From the NCBI RefSeq assembly GCF_011761945.1, contig NZ_JAASQV010000005.1:1-64000 (forward strand): 64,000 bases of DNA. Direction: 5' to 3'. Each line of letters starts with the position of its first letter. The first letter of the stretch is position 1. Positions 35,441 through 43,255 of the stretch are shown piece by piece. Origin of the DNA: Sphingomonas leidyi (lineage in GTDB: Bacteria > Pseudomonadota > Alphaproteobacteria > Sphingomonadales > Sphingomonadaceae). Below the pieces are notes generated by a model, which was not told the DNA's origin, did no database searches, and saw only the letters and a list, made by a program, of their open reading frames with translations. The position numbers and the translations under genes are program-made.

Positions 35441-36130
35441 TCACTCCCCCATGCCGTCCATGCCGCCGCCGGGAGTCATCCCGCCGCCGCCGAAGCCGCC
35501 GCCGCCGCCGTGCCGGCCGCCGCCACGCCGGCCCATGCCACCCCGACCGCCGCCACCGCGCTTGCCCTGCCTGAAGCTGGGCGGGGAGAGCTTGGGCAGT
35601 TCGGATTTCTCCAGCTTGCCATCGCCATTCTTGTCGAGCATCGCGAAGCGCTTGTCGGCGGCGATGCGGAATTCGCGCGCATCCACCCCGCGATCGAAAT
35701 TGGTGTCGGCGACGATCACCGGCTCGGGATAGTTGAAATAGCCGAAGCGCGCCGCGCCCTGCGGCACATAGACGGGCCTCTTCGCCGGTGCGTCCGAATC
35801 GCCGGTGCTGGGCGGCGCTTCCTCGGGCCCGGCATTGCCGACGCTGATCATCGGCGCGATCTGCGTCTCGTAGATCTCGATCTCGTCCGGATCGATCTCG
35901 CCGTCCTTGTTCTTGTCGAGAATCGCGAAAAAGCGTGCCGCATCGGCTTCCATCTCTTCCACGGTGAGCACGCCGTCATGGTTGGTGTCGGCCTGGTCGA
36001 ACCAGATATTGGGCGCGTCATGCCCGCGGAACGGTTCGCCCATCGGGCTGATGAAGAAACCGGGCGGATCGTCGGCCAGGGCGGGCGTGGCGATCGCGGC
36101 GAGCGTCAGGCTGGCGAAGAGGAGGCGCAT
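35441..36130 (-). CDS. Exported four-EF-hand protein with Gly-rich tail
   Basis: A 229-residue exported calcium-binding protein. Signal peptide MRLLFASLTLAAIATPALA. Four 12-residue EF-hand loops are readable: DTNHDGVLTVEE, DKNKDGEIDPDE, DTNFDRGVDARE and DKNGDGKLEKSE, in two pairs separated by a Pro-rich linker (EEAPPSTGD). The last 45 residues are a Gly/Arg/His/Met-rich tail (GGGGRGGMGRRGGG). Such proteins are typical of sphingomonads and may be calcium sensors at the envelope; no partner is evident. The start coincides with the signal peptide. It is divergent from ubiA. Confidence 0.9.
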   Translation of the reverse strand: MRLLFASLTLAAIATPALADDPPGFFISPMGEPFRGHDAPNIWFDQADTNHDGVLTVEEMEADAARFFAILDKNKDGEIDPDEIEIYETQIAPMISVGNAGPEEAPPSTGDSDAPAKRPVYVPQGAARFGYFNYPEPVIVADTNFDRGVDAREFRIAADKRFAMLDKNGDGKLEKSELPKLSPPSFRQGKRGGGGRGGMGRRGGGRHGGGGGFGGGGMTPGGGMDGMGE

Positions 36131-36243
36131 CGGATGTTTCCAGGGTGAAATGGTTTCACCATGCCCCTGTACTCCGATTGTCGCAAAATTATGCCAGATT
36201 GTTGCGGGCTTGATCTTTGCCGCGCCTGCGCGGAGGACGGGCC

Positions 36244-37161
36244 ATGGCCGAGGCGCAGCAGCAGATCGTTCCCGATACCGAGCATCGCGGGCTGGTGGGC
36301 CTGCTTCCCGCCGGCTGGCGGCCCTATGCGCTGCTTGCCCGCTTCGACCGGCCGATCGGCTGGTGGCTGCTCTTCTGGCCCGGCGCCTGGGCGGTCGCGC
36401 TTTCGGGCGGCGCGGTCCGCCAATGGGAGCTGATCCTGTGGCTGCTGCTCGGCAGCATCGCGATGCGCGGCGCGGGCTGCGTCTATAACGATATCGTCGA
36501 TCGCGACCTGGACCGGCAGGTGGCGCGGACCCGCAGCCGCCCGGTGGCGAGCGGCGCGGTGTCGGTGAAGGCGGCCGCGGCATGGCTCGCCATGCTCTGC
36601 CTGGTCGGGCTGGTCGTCTGGTTCCGGCTCCACTGGCCCGCCCGGCTGGTCGCGCTCGCCAGCATCGCGCCGGTCGCCGCCTATCCCTTCATGAAGCGGA
36701 TCACCTGGTGGCCCCAGGCCTGGCTCGGCCTCGTCTTCTCCTGGGCCGCGCTGGTCGGTTGGGTGGAGATCGGCAGCCAGCCGCTGCTGCCGCTCGCGCT
36801 GCTCTATGCCGGCAGCATCGCCTGGGTGATCGGCTATGACACGATCTATGCGGTGCAGGACATCGAGGACGATGCGCTGGTCGGGGTGCGTTCCTCGGCC
36901 CGCGCGATGGGCAGCCATGTCCGTGGCGGCGTTTCGCTCTTCTACCTTGCTGCGCTCGGTTGCTGGGGCGCGGCGATCTGGCAGCTGCGCCCCGACCCGC
37001 TCGCGCTGGCCGCGCTGCTGCCCATGGCGCTCCACCTGGGCTGGCAGGTCGCGACGCTCGATCCGCAGGACGGCGCCAACGCGCTCGCCCGCTTCCGCGC
37101 GAACCGCAATGCGGGCCTCCTGATGTTCGCCGCGTGCCTCGTCGTGGGCCAGACGCTTTGA
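36244..37161 (+). CDS. ubiA: 4-hydroxybenzoate octaprenyltransferase
   Basis: A 305-residue membrane prenyltransferase of ubiquinone synthesis, adding the polyprenyl tail to 4-hydroxybenzoate. The two Asp-rich motifs are NDIVDRDLD (about 84-92) and YAVQDIEDDALVG (about 202-214); about nine hydrophobic helices fill the rest. ATG 36244 has GGAGG 8 bases upstream. The 113 bases to the EF-hand gene carry the divergent promoters; no clear boxes were read. Confidence 0.95.
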   Translation: MAEAQQQIVPDTEHRGLVGLLPAGWRPYALLARFDRPIGWWLLFWPGAWAVALSGGAVRQWELILWLLLGSIAMRGAGCVYNDIVDRDLDRQVARTRSRPVASGAVSVKAAAAWLAMLCLVGLVVWFRLHWPARLVALASIAPVAAYPFMKRITWWPQAWLGLVFSWAALVGWVEIGSQPLLPLALLYAGSIAWVIGYDTIYAVQDIEDDALVGVRSSARAMGSHVRGGVSLFYLAALGCWGAAIWQLRPDPLALAALLPMALHLGWQVATLDPQDGANALARFRANRNAGLLMFAACLVVGQTL

Positions 37162-37192
37162 CGTTGCGCCCGCGCATACCTAAGTCGGCGCG

Positions 37193-38539
37193 ATGCTGAC
37201 CATATCCGAAGCCTGTGAACGCGCCGCCGATGCCGTTGCACGGGCGCGCGCCGCGGGCGCCGACGCCGCCGATGCCGTGTTCGCCGCCGACAGTTCGCAA
37301 TCGGTCTCGGTGCGCATGGGCGCGCTCGAGGACGTCGAGCGCTCGGAGAGCGAGGAGCTCGGCCTGCGCGTCTTCATCGGGCATCGCTCGGCCAGCGTCT
37401 CCACCTCGGATCTCAGCGCCGCCGCGATGGACATGCTCGTCGAGCGTGTCGTCGCCATGGCCCGCGAGGCGCCCGAGGACAAATGGGCCGGCCTTGCGCC
37501 CGGGGACCGGCTGCTCCACGGCAGCGCGCCGATGCTCGACCTCGACGACGGCGCCCGCGTCGATCCGCCCAGCCTCAGGGAGCGCGCCCGCCGCGCCGAG
37601 GAAGCGGCGCGCAGCGTGCCGGGCGTCACCAACAGCGAGGGCGCCAGCGCGGGCGCCTCGCGCGCGGTGATGACGCTCGCCACCAGCCACGGCTTCACCG
37701 GCGGCTATGCCCAGACCAGCCACGGCCTCTCGGCCAGCGTGCTCGCCGGCGCGGGCGGCGGGATGGAGCGCGACTATGCGCATCATTCCGCCCGGCACGC
37801 CGCGCTGCTCGAGGCGCCGGAGGCGATCGGCCGGCTGGCCGGCGAGCGTGCGGTCGCCCGGCTCGATCCGGCCAGGATCCCCAGCGGCACGATGCCGGTG
37901 GTGTTCGATCACCGCGTCTCGGCGGGGCTGATTGGCCATTTCCTCGGCGCGATCAGCGGCGCGGCGATCACGCGCAAGACCAGCTTCCTGCTCGACCGGC
38001 TCGGCCAGCAGGTCTTCGCCAAGGGCGTGACGATCTGCGACGATCCCCATCGCCCGCGCGGCCTGCGCTCGCGCCCGTTCGATGGCGAGGGCCTGCCCGT
38101 CCAGCCGGTGAAGCTGGTCGATGCCGGCATGCTGGAGACCTGGCTGCTCGACAGCGCCTCGGCGCGCCAGCTGGGCCTGGAGCCCACCGGCCATGCCGCG
38201 CGCGGCATCGGTGGCGCACCGGGCGTCGCGCCTTCCAACCTCTATATGGAGGCTGGCCATATCCCCGCCGAGACGCTGGTCGGCGAGATCGATCATGGCA
38301 TCCTCGTCACCGAACTGATCGGCCAGGGCGTCAACGGCGTGACCGGCGACTATAGCCGCGGCGCCGCCGGCTTCCTGATCGAGAAGGGCGAGATCACGCG
38401 TCCGGTCTCCGAGATCACCATCGCGGGCAATCTGAAGGACATGTTCCTCGCGCTCACGCCGGCCAGCGACCTCGAGTTCCGCTACGGGATCAACGCGCCG
38501 ACCCTTCGCATCGACGGGATGACGATCGCCGGTGCCTGA
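37193..38539 (+). CDS. pmbA: TldD/PmbA family metalloprotease-like protein
   Basis: A 448-residue member of the TldD/PmbA family (the TldE side). The N-terminal domain carries DSSQSVSVRMGALEDVERSE, and the C-terminal half contains the family blocks TSHGFTGGYAQTSHG, FDHRVSAGLIGHFLGAISG and ITRKTSFLLDR. The HExxxH zinc motif of TldD is absent, so this is the PmbA (TldE) subunit that partners TldD, known from microcin B17 and CcdA processing. A tldD gene is not in the window. It overlaps the next gene by 8 bases. Confidence 0.9.
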   Translation: MLTISEACERAADAVARARAAGADAADAVFAADSSQSVSVRMGALEDVERSESEELGLRVFIGHRSASVSTSDLSAAAMDMLVERVVAMAREAPEDKWAGLAPGDRLLHGSAPMLDLDDGARVDPPSLRERARRAEEAARSVPGVTNSEGASAGASRAVMTLATSHGFTGGYAQTSHGLSASVLAGAGGGMERDYAHHSARHAALLEAPEAIGRLAGERAVARLDPARIPSGTMPVVFDHRVSAGLIGHFLGAISGAAITRKTSFLLDRLGQQVFAKGVTICDDPHRPRGLRSRPFDGEGLPVQPVKLVDAGMLETWLLDSASARQLGLEPTGHAARGIGGAPGVAPSNLYMEAGHIPAETLVGEIDHGILVTELIGQGVNGVTGDYSRGAAGFLIEKGEITRPVSEITIAGNLKDMFLALTPASDLEFRYGINAPTLRIDGMTIAGA

Positions 38540-39314
38540 GCCCGGCCTCGCCTCCCGGGTCGCGGCGATCGCCGCCGAGGCGGGGCGCCTCGCCATGGCG
38601 CGCTGGGAGACGGAGTTCCGGCGCTGGGAGAAAGTGCCCGGCAGCCCGGTCTGCGACGTCGACCTGGAAGTCGACGCGCTGCTGCGCCAGCGGCTGGGCG
38701 CGCTGCTGCCCGATGCCGGCTGGCTTTCCGAGGAGACGGCGGACGATCGCGCGCGCCTCTCGGCCCGCCGCGTCTGGGTGGTCGATCCGATCGACGGCAC
38801 CCGCGACTATCTGCGCCACCGTCCGGGCTGGGCCGTCTCGGTCGCGCTGGTGGACGACGGGGCGCCGGTGATCGGCGTGCTCGACGCGCCGGCGCGCAGC
38901 GAGTGCTGGACCGCGGAAGCCGGCAAGGGCGCGTGGCGCGGCGACGCGCGGCTCCATGTCGCCGCGCGCGACAGGCTGGCCGGCGCGCGCGTCCCCGCCG
39001 ATCAGCTGCCCAAGGTCGACAGCGACCTGGTCATGGTCGCCAAGCCCAATTCGATCGCGCTGCGTATCGCGATGGTCGCGGCGGGCGAGGCCGACCTGCT
39101 CGCCACGATCCGCTGGGGCAATGAATGGGACGTCGCCGCCGCCGTCCTCATCGCGCGCGAGGCGGGGGCGGCGATCACCGATGCGCTCGGCCGCCCGCTC
39201 GCCTTCAACACGCCGAGCGGCCAGGCATTCGGCGTGCTCGCCAGCGCGCCGGGCATCCATGCCGCCGCGGTGGAGCGGCTCGCCGATCGCGCGCGGGACG
39301 TGCTGAAGGCCTAG
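38532..39314 (+). CDS. cysQ: CysQ-type 3'(2'),5'-bisphosphate nucleotidase / IMPase family
   Basis: A 260-residue inositol monophosphatase-fold phosphatase. The metal sites are WLSEETADD (about 67-75), VVDPIDGTRDY (about 83-93) and WDVAAAVLIAREAGAAITDALG (about 199-220). CysQ recycles PAP from sulfate assimilation; the family also holds inositol phosphatases, so the substrate is likely but not certain. It overlaps pmbA by 8 bases at its start, and its TAG overlaps the stop of the methyltransferase gene on the other strand by 4 bases. Confidence 0.87.
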   Translation: MPEPGLASRVAAIAAEAGRLAMARWETEFRRWEKVPGSPVCDVDLEVDALLRQRLGALLPDAGWLSEETADDRARLSARRVWVVDPIDGTRDYLRHRPGWAVSVALVDDGAPVIGVLDAPARSECWTAEAGKGAWRGDARLHVAARDRLAGARVPADQLPKVDSDLVMVAKPNSIALRIAMVAAGEADLLATIRWGNEWDVAAAVLIAREAGAAITDALGRPLAFNTPSGQAFGVLASAPGIHAAAVERLADRARDVLKA

Positions 39315-40099
39315 CGCTTCGCCACTGCGATCAGCGCCGTCGACGGGATCGGCAGCACCGCGCGCTCCCCCGCCATCCGCCGTACCTCGGCGACCACTTC
39401 CGTCCGCTGCGCGTCGTCGAGCGCCACCCAGTCCGGGCTCATCCCGAACAGCGCCTCCGGCGTGTCGAGCTGGCGCACGTCCAGTTCGAAATCATGCACC
39501 ACCGTGTCGATCGCCGGCGCCTGGAACCCGGCATCGGCCATCGCCGCCGACAGCCATTCGGGATCGCCCAGCGCCACCGCGCCCTCGGGCAGCTTCGTCT
39601 TGCCGTCGAGCTTCGGGAACAGCCGTCTGCGGATCTGCGAGAGCAGCAGGAAAGTCGCCGCGCCTTCGCTGCGCCAGGTGGCGAGCACGCCCAGGCCGCC
39701 GGGCCGAGTGACGCGGGCCATCTCGGCCAGCCCCTTGCGCCAGTCGGGGAACATGATGACGCCGAATATCGAGAAGGCGGCGTCGAACCCCGCGTCGGGC
39801 AGGTCGAGCGCCTGCCCGTCCATCACCTTCGCCTCGACATTGGCCGGCGCCGACGCGGCGATCCGCGCGACCATGCCGGGCGAGAAATCGGTGGCGAGGA
39901 CCTGCGCGCCCGTCCGCGCCGCGGCCAGCGCCAGCGCGCCGGCCCCCGCGGCCACGTCGAGCACGCGCATGTCCGGCGTCAGCGTCACTCGCGCCAGCGC
40001 CTCCTCGGCGAAACGCGACGTGAAGGGGTGGGCGGTGCGCTCGTAATGGGCGGCGGCTTCGTCCCAATGCGCGGGGTTCTCGTGCTTCTGCTCGGTCAT
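39311..40099 (-). CDS. Class I SAM-dependent methyltransferase
   Basis: A 262-residue methyltransferase of the Methyltransf_11/UbiE-like type. SAM-binding motif I VLDVAAGAGALALAA (about 47-61), ATDFSPGMV (motif II, about 69-77), MDGQALDLPDAGFDAAF and ARVTRPGG are all present. ATG 40099 has AAAGG 8 bases upstream. It is divergent from an Rrf2-type regulator, with a perfect palindrome next to its candidate -10 box, so it is probably the regulator's target. The acceptor substrate is unknown. Confidence 0.87.
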   Translation of the reverse strand: MTEQKHENPAHWDEAAAHYERTAHPFTSRFAEEALARVTLTPDMRVLDVAAGAGALALAAARTGAQVLATDFSPGMVARIAASAPANVEAKVMDGQALDLPDAGFDAAFSIFGVIMFPDWRKGLAEMARVTRPGGLGVLATWRSEGAATFLLLSQIRRRLFPKLDGKTKLPEGAVALGDPEWLSAAMADAGFQAPAIDTVVHDFELDVRQLDTPEALFGMSPDWVALDDAQRTEVVAEVRRMAGERAVLPIPSTALIAVAKR

Positions 40100-40115
40100 T
40101 ATCTGCCTTTCGCGA

Positions 40116-40158
40116 ATCATGTAACATGATAAGTATCGTGAAATGGCGCGCTTGCCAA
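40116..40158 (-). promoter_or_regulatory. Candidate promoter and Rrf2 operator for the methyltransferase gene
   Basis: Read on the minus strand: TTGGCA (40158-40153), a 17-base spacer and TACTTA (40135-40130), followed directly by the perfect 15-bp palindrome ATCATGTAACATGAT (40116-40130). A repressor bound there would cover the -10 box and start site. The Rrf2-type gene starts at 40187 on the other strand. Confidence 0.55.
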
Positions 40159-40186
40159 TCGCGTGCGGCGGCCCGAGGAAAACAGG

Positions 40187-40657
40187 ATGCGAAAGGACAG
40201 CCGCCTCTCCCGGATGCTCCATGTGCTGCTCCACATGGCGCGGCATGACGGGCCGATGACGTCGGAGCACATCGCGAAGATGCTCCAGACCAATCCGGTG
40301 GTGGTGCGCCGGACGATGGCGGGCTTGCGCGACGCGGGTTACGTCAGCTCGGAAAAGGGCCATGGCGGCGGCTGGGTGATCGCCGCCGATCTGGAGAAGG
40401 TCTCGCTGCTCGACATCCACCGCGCGGTGGGCGGCCCGAGCCTGTTCGCGATCGGGGCCGAGCACGAGAACCCCGCCTGCGCGGTCGAGCGGGCAGTCAA
40501 CGGGGCGCTGGAGGACGCATTGCGCGAAGCGGAAGCGCTGCTGGTCGCGCGGCTCGGCGCGGTGAGCCTGGCCGAGCTGGCCCGCAGCTTCGATGCGCAG
40601 TGCGTGGCCGGCGGCTGGAACCCCGGGACCGGTGACGCATATGGGGCCCCGGCCTAG
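40187..40657 (+). CDS. Rrf2 family transcriptional regulator
   Basis: A 156-residue winged-helix Rrf2 protein. HTH: DGPMTSEHIAKMLQTNPVVVRRTMAGLRDAGYV (about 30-62), wing GHGGGWVIA (about 67-75), then LEKVSLLDIHRAVGGPSLFAIG. The three clustered Cys of the Fe-S sensors IscR and NsrR are not there; only two Cys occur after the wing (NPACAVE and DAQCVAGG), far apart, so cluster binding is unlikely and the protein is of the YwnA-like kind. GAGGA lies about 9 bases before ATG 40187. It most likely controls the divergent methyltransferase gene through the palindrome between them. Confidence 0.88.
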   Translation: MRKDSRLSRMLHVLLHMARHDGPMTSEHIAKMLQTNPVVVRRTMAGLRDAGYVSSEKGHGGGWVIAADLEKVSLLDIHRAVGGPSLFAIGAEHENPACAVERAVNGALEDALREAEALLVARLGAVSLAELARSFDAQCVAGGWNPGTGDAYGAPA

Positions 40658-40662
40658 GATCG

Positions 40663-40709
40663 AGACTCGTTCAGCAAACCTCATCATCCCCGCCTGCGCG
40701 GGAATGATG
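40663..40709 (-). repeat. Extended REP-like repeat (copy A)
   Basis: A palindrome ATCATCCCCGC/GCGGGAATGAT (about 40683-40708) with an adjoining 20-base flank GACTCGTTCAGCAAACCT (40663-40680). On the opposite strand the same flank plus palindrome recurs at 54983-55027, so the repeat unit is larger than the hairpin alone. It lies between the Rrf2 gene and the convergent xpaC gene. Confidence 0.7.
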
Positions 40710-40742
40710 AAGGAAAATCAAATACTTGTTCGGGTCCTCGGC

Positions 40743-41453
40743 CTAGCCTTCGTCGCCCTGATATTTGATCTGCAGATAGCGCCCCCGCGTCGCCAGCGCG
40801 TCGAGGTCGCCCTGGGCCAGCTGCGAGGTCATCTCGGCGATCTCGTCGTCGATCAGCTGCAGGCCCTGGGCCAGCTGCTGGTCCGGCGTCAGCCCGTTGC
40901 GCTCCACGCGGCGCAGCGGCTCGGGCACGCGCTGATAGCCCTTGACCAGCTCGGGCAGCTGCTCGCCCACCAGCTTGCGCACTTCGACTGCCGCTGGACT
41001 ATGTTCGTCCAGCGCGGCGAGCTGGGGTGTCAGCGTCTCCAGCTTCACCCCGATCGAATCGACCAGGCCGCGCACCGGCGAGGGCAGGGCCGGGCGCTGC
41101 GTCTCGAGCCAGCGCTCGGTGCTGCGCGGCAGGGCCTTGAGCGGGATCTCGGCCAGCTTCTCGACATTCACGGGCGCGCTTGCCGGCATCAGCGCGAACA
41201 GCAGCGTGGCCGCGACCAGCAGCAGCGCCACCAGCATCGCGCCCATCATGCCGAGCGGCGCCACCGCCAGCCCGAAGATGATCGCGCCGGCCAGGATCAG
41301 CCCGTCCGCCGCCGCGATCCGCCCGATCCGGCGGACCACTTCGGTTTCCCGGTGCTGGCGGTTGCGGCCGGACACGGCCAGATCGGTGCGCGCGCGCACG
41401 CGATCGAGCGTGCCTCCGATCCGGTTCAGTTCGCGATCGACATCGGTGGGCAC
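40743..41453 (-). CDS. XpaC-like membrane protein
   Basis: A 236-residue protein resembling the XpaC (5-bromo-4-chloroindolyl phosphate hydrolysis) family that pairs with TelA proteins. Two adjacent hydrophobic segments at about 48-88 (DGLILAGAIIFGLAVAPLGM... then MLVALLLVAATLLFALM) are followed by a long helical cytoplasmic region (95-236) with coiled-coil-like stretches. It begins 3 bases after telA stops, on the same transcript. The name reflects a historical assay; its real role is unknown. Confidence 0.72.
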   Translation of the reverse strand: MPTDVDRELNRIGGTLDRVRARTDLAVSGRNRQHRETEVVRRIGRIAAADGLILAGAIIFGLAVAPLGMMGAMLVALLLVAATLLFALMPASAPVNVEKLAEIPLKALPRSTERWLETQRPALPSPVRGLVDSIGVKLETLTPQLAALDEHSPAAVEVRKLVGEQLPELVKGYQRVPEPLRRVERNGLTPDQQLAQGLQLIDDEIAEMTSQLAQGDLDALATRGRYLQIKYQGDEG

Positions 41454-41456
41454 GGC

Positions 41457-42656
41457 CTACATCGCCTCCAGCTTGAACGTCTCCGCCCCGCCTGCGACCT
41501 GGTTCTGCGCTGCCCCTTCGGCCCGGGCGATATAGCCCTTCGACTTCTCGACTTCGTTCGACAGCGTGTTGACCGTGGTCTTCATGCTGTCGAGCGCCTT
41601 GAGCTTGAACGTGTCGATCGCGTCCATCGTGTCATAGATGTTCTGGAACGCGCGCTGCAGCGTCTCCACCGGGATCGTCGAGTTCGCCGCCTGTTCGTGG
41701 ATCGCGGCCGACTGGCTCTTGAGCAGCGCGCCGGTCGAATCGATCAGCCCCGCGGTGGTGCTGTTCAGCGCGGTGATCTGGTCGAGCACCAGCTTCTGGT
41801 TGGTCAGCGCCTGCGCCACGGTGACGGCCGTGCGCAATGCCGAGACCGTGGTGGTGGAAGCGCGGTCGACGCCCTTCACCAGCTCGACATTGTTCTTCTT
41901 GACCAGGTCGAGCGCCAGATAGCCCTGCACCGTCACCGCCATCTGGGTGAGCAGGTCCTGGGTGCGCTGGCGGACATAGAAGAGCGCGGTCTCGCGCAGC
42001 GCCTTGGCCTTGGCGGGATCGGTATGGTCCAGCTCGTTGGCCTTGTCCTCGATCTTCGCGTCCATCGCCTTGGACAGATAGATCATCTGTTCCAGCCGGC
42101 CCATCGCGGCCCACAGGTTGGTCCGCTCGGTATCGATCGCGGCATTGTCCATCAGCAGCTCGTCCTTGCCGTTGGACAGGCTCTTGAGGATGCCGTTGAT
42201 ATGGGTCTGCGACGACTGGTACTTGCGGAAATATTGCTGCATCCCGCCGCCGAACAGTTTCGACAGGAAGCCCTGGCTCCCGCCGATCAGCTTGCCGTTC
42301 TGGCTGGGGTCGAGCTCCTCCACCTTCTTGCGCAGCGCGAGCAGGTCGGCGCCGACGCCGTCATTGCCCATCGCCTTGACCGGGCGATCGAGGAAGCGGT
42401 TGGACTGGCCCGCCGCGTCGCGGATCTCCTTCTGCCCCATCGCCGCGATCGCATCGACGCGCTTGCCGAACTCGGGCGAGTTGACGTCCTGCGCGACGAG
42501 ATCGTCGATGAAGCTGTCGACCCGCGCCTCCAGCTCGGACTTCTTGCCGTCGTCCACCGGCACCAGTCCCGCCGCCTTTTCGGGCGCGACGGCCTTTACC
42601 GGCTCGGGCGGGGTGAGCACCAGATCCTGTTCGGCCACCGCAGTCTCGCTCGCCAT
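41457..42656 (-). CDS. telA: TelA/KlaA-like toxic anion resistance family protein
   Basis: A 399-residue all-helical TelA-family protein. Typical blocks are present: LSKLFGGGMQQYFRKYQSSQTHI, ELLMDNAAIDTERTNLW, and the end region with NVELVKGVDRASTTTVSALRTAV. The family was named for tellurite resistance on plasmids, but most chromosomal copies have no proven tellurite phenotype and are linked to envelope stress. ATG 42656 has GGAGA upstream. It forms a two-gene unit with xpaC. Confidence 0.9.
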   Translation of the reverse strand: MASETAVAEQDLVLTPPEPVKAVAPEKAAGLVPVDDGKKSELEARVDSFIDDLVAQDVNSPEFGKRVDAIAAMGQKEIRDAAGQSNRFLDRPVKAMGNDGVGADLLALRKKVEELDPSQNGKLIGGSQGFLSKLFGGGMQQYFRKYQSSQTHINGILKSLSNGKDELLMDNAAIDTERTNLWAAMGRLEQMIYLSKAMDAKIEDKANELDHTDPAKAKALRETALFYVRQRTQDLLTQMAVTVQGYLALDLVKKNNVELVKGVDRASTTTVSALRTAVTVAQALTNQKLVLDQITALNSTTAGLIDSTGALLKSQSAAIHEQAANSTIPVETLQRAFQNIYDTMDAIDTFKLKALDSMKTTVNTLSNEVEKSKGYIARAEGAAQNQVAGGAETFKLEAM

Positions 42657-42768
42657 TCCCACGTCTCCAAACTGTCCGGCCCCCAGCATAGGATCATCCG
42701 GACGGCAAACCAACTGTGTGATTTATGTAATACACCTGGGCGCCTGCGCCAAGGGCCAAGCCCCTGGC

Positions 42769-43116
42769 TCAGCGGCTTTCGCTCTTCACCAGGCTCGAGC
42801 GATAGATCTGCTCGCCATTGCGCAGCACGGTGAGCTGGCAGCCATTTTGCGGCTCGCTTTCGCCCGCGCAGAAGCGCGCGCCCTCGGCCGCGCCGCTGGC
42901 GGCCGTGGCGGTCGCGCCCTTGGCGGCGGAGAGGCGCACCGGTTCGCCCGATCCGGCCACCAGCACATGGCAGGTGCCGCTGCTCGAATCGCGGCAGTTG
43001 AGCAGCAGCTTGCCGGTGGCGAAATCGGCATCGAGCACCAGGCTGATATTGCGCTTCTCGGTCTTGCCCGAACAGCCCGCGAGCAGCACCAGCGCCAGCA
43101 GCACACCCTTGTTCAT
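42769..43116 (-). CDS. Small lipoprotein, hypothetical
   Basis: A 115-residue lipoprotein. Signal MNKGVLLALVLLAGCSG has lipobox LAGC (Cys15). The mature domain has four more Cys (LNCRDSS, GTCHVL, RFCAGE, NGCQLTV), enough for two disulphides, and an Ala-rich mid part. No family recognised. AGGAG lies about 6 bases before ATG 43116. It is divergent from the M61 peptidase gene. Confidence 0.75.
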   Translation of the reverse strand: MNKGVLLALVLLAGCSGKTEKRNISLVLDADFATGKLLLNCRDSSSGTCHVLVAGSGEPVRLSAAKGATATAASGAAEGARFCAGESEPQNGCQLTVLRNGEQIYRSSLVKSESR

Positions 43117-43255
43117 CACGATCTCCTTCGCCGCCAGCATAGCGCGGTTTCGCGCCCGAAATAGCCGGCACGGCGATCGCCGGGTGGCATTCCGTTCATC
43201 CGCCGGTCAGCCTTTGCGGCGATACATCGGGTCGGGCACGGAAAAGGGGATCTTC

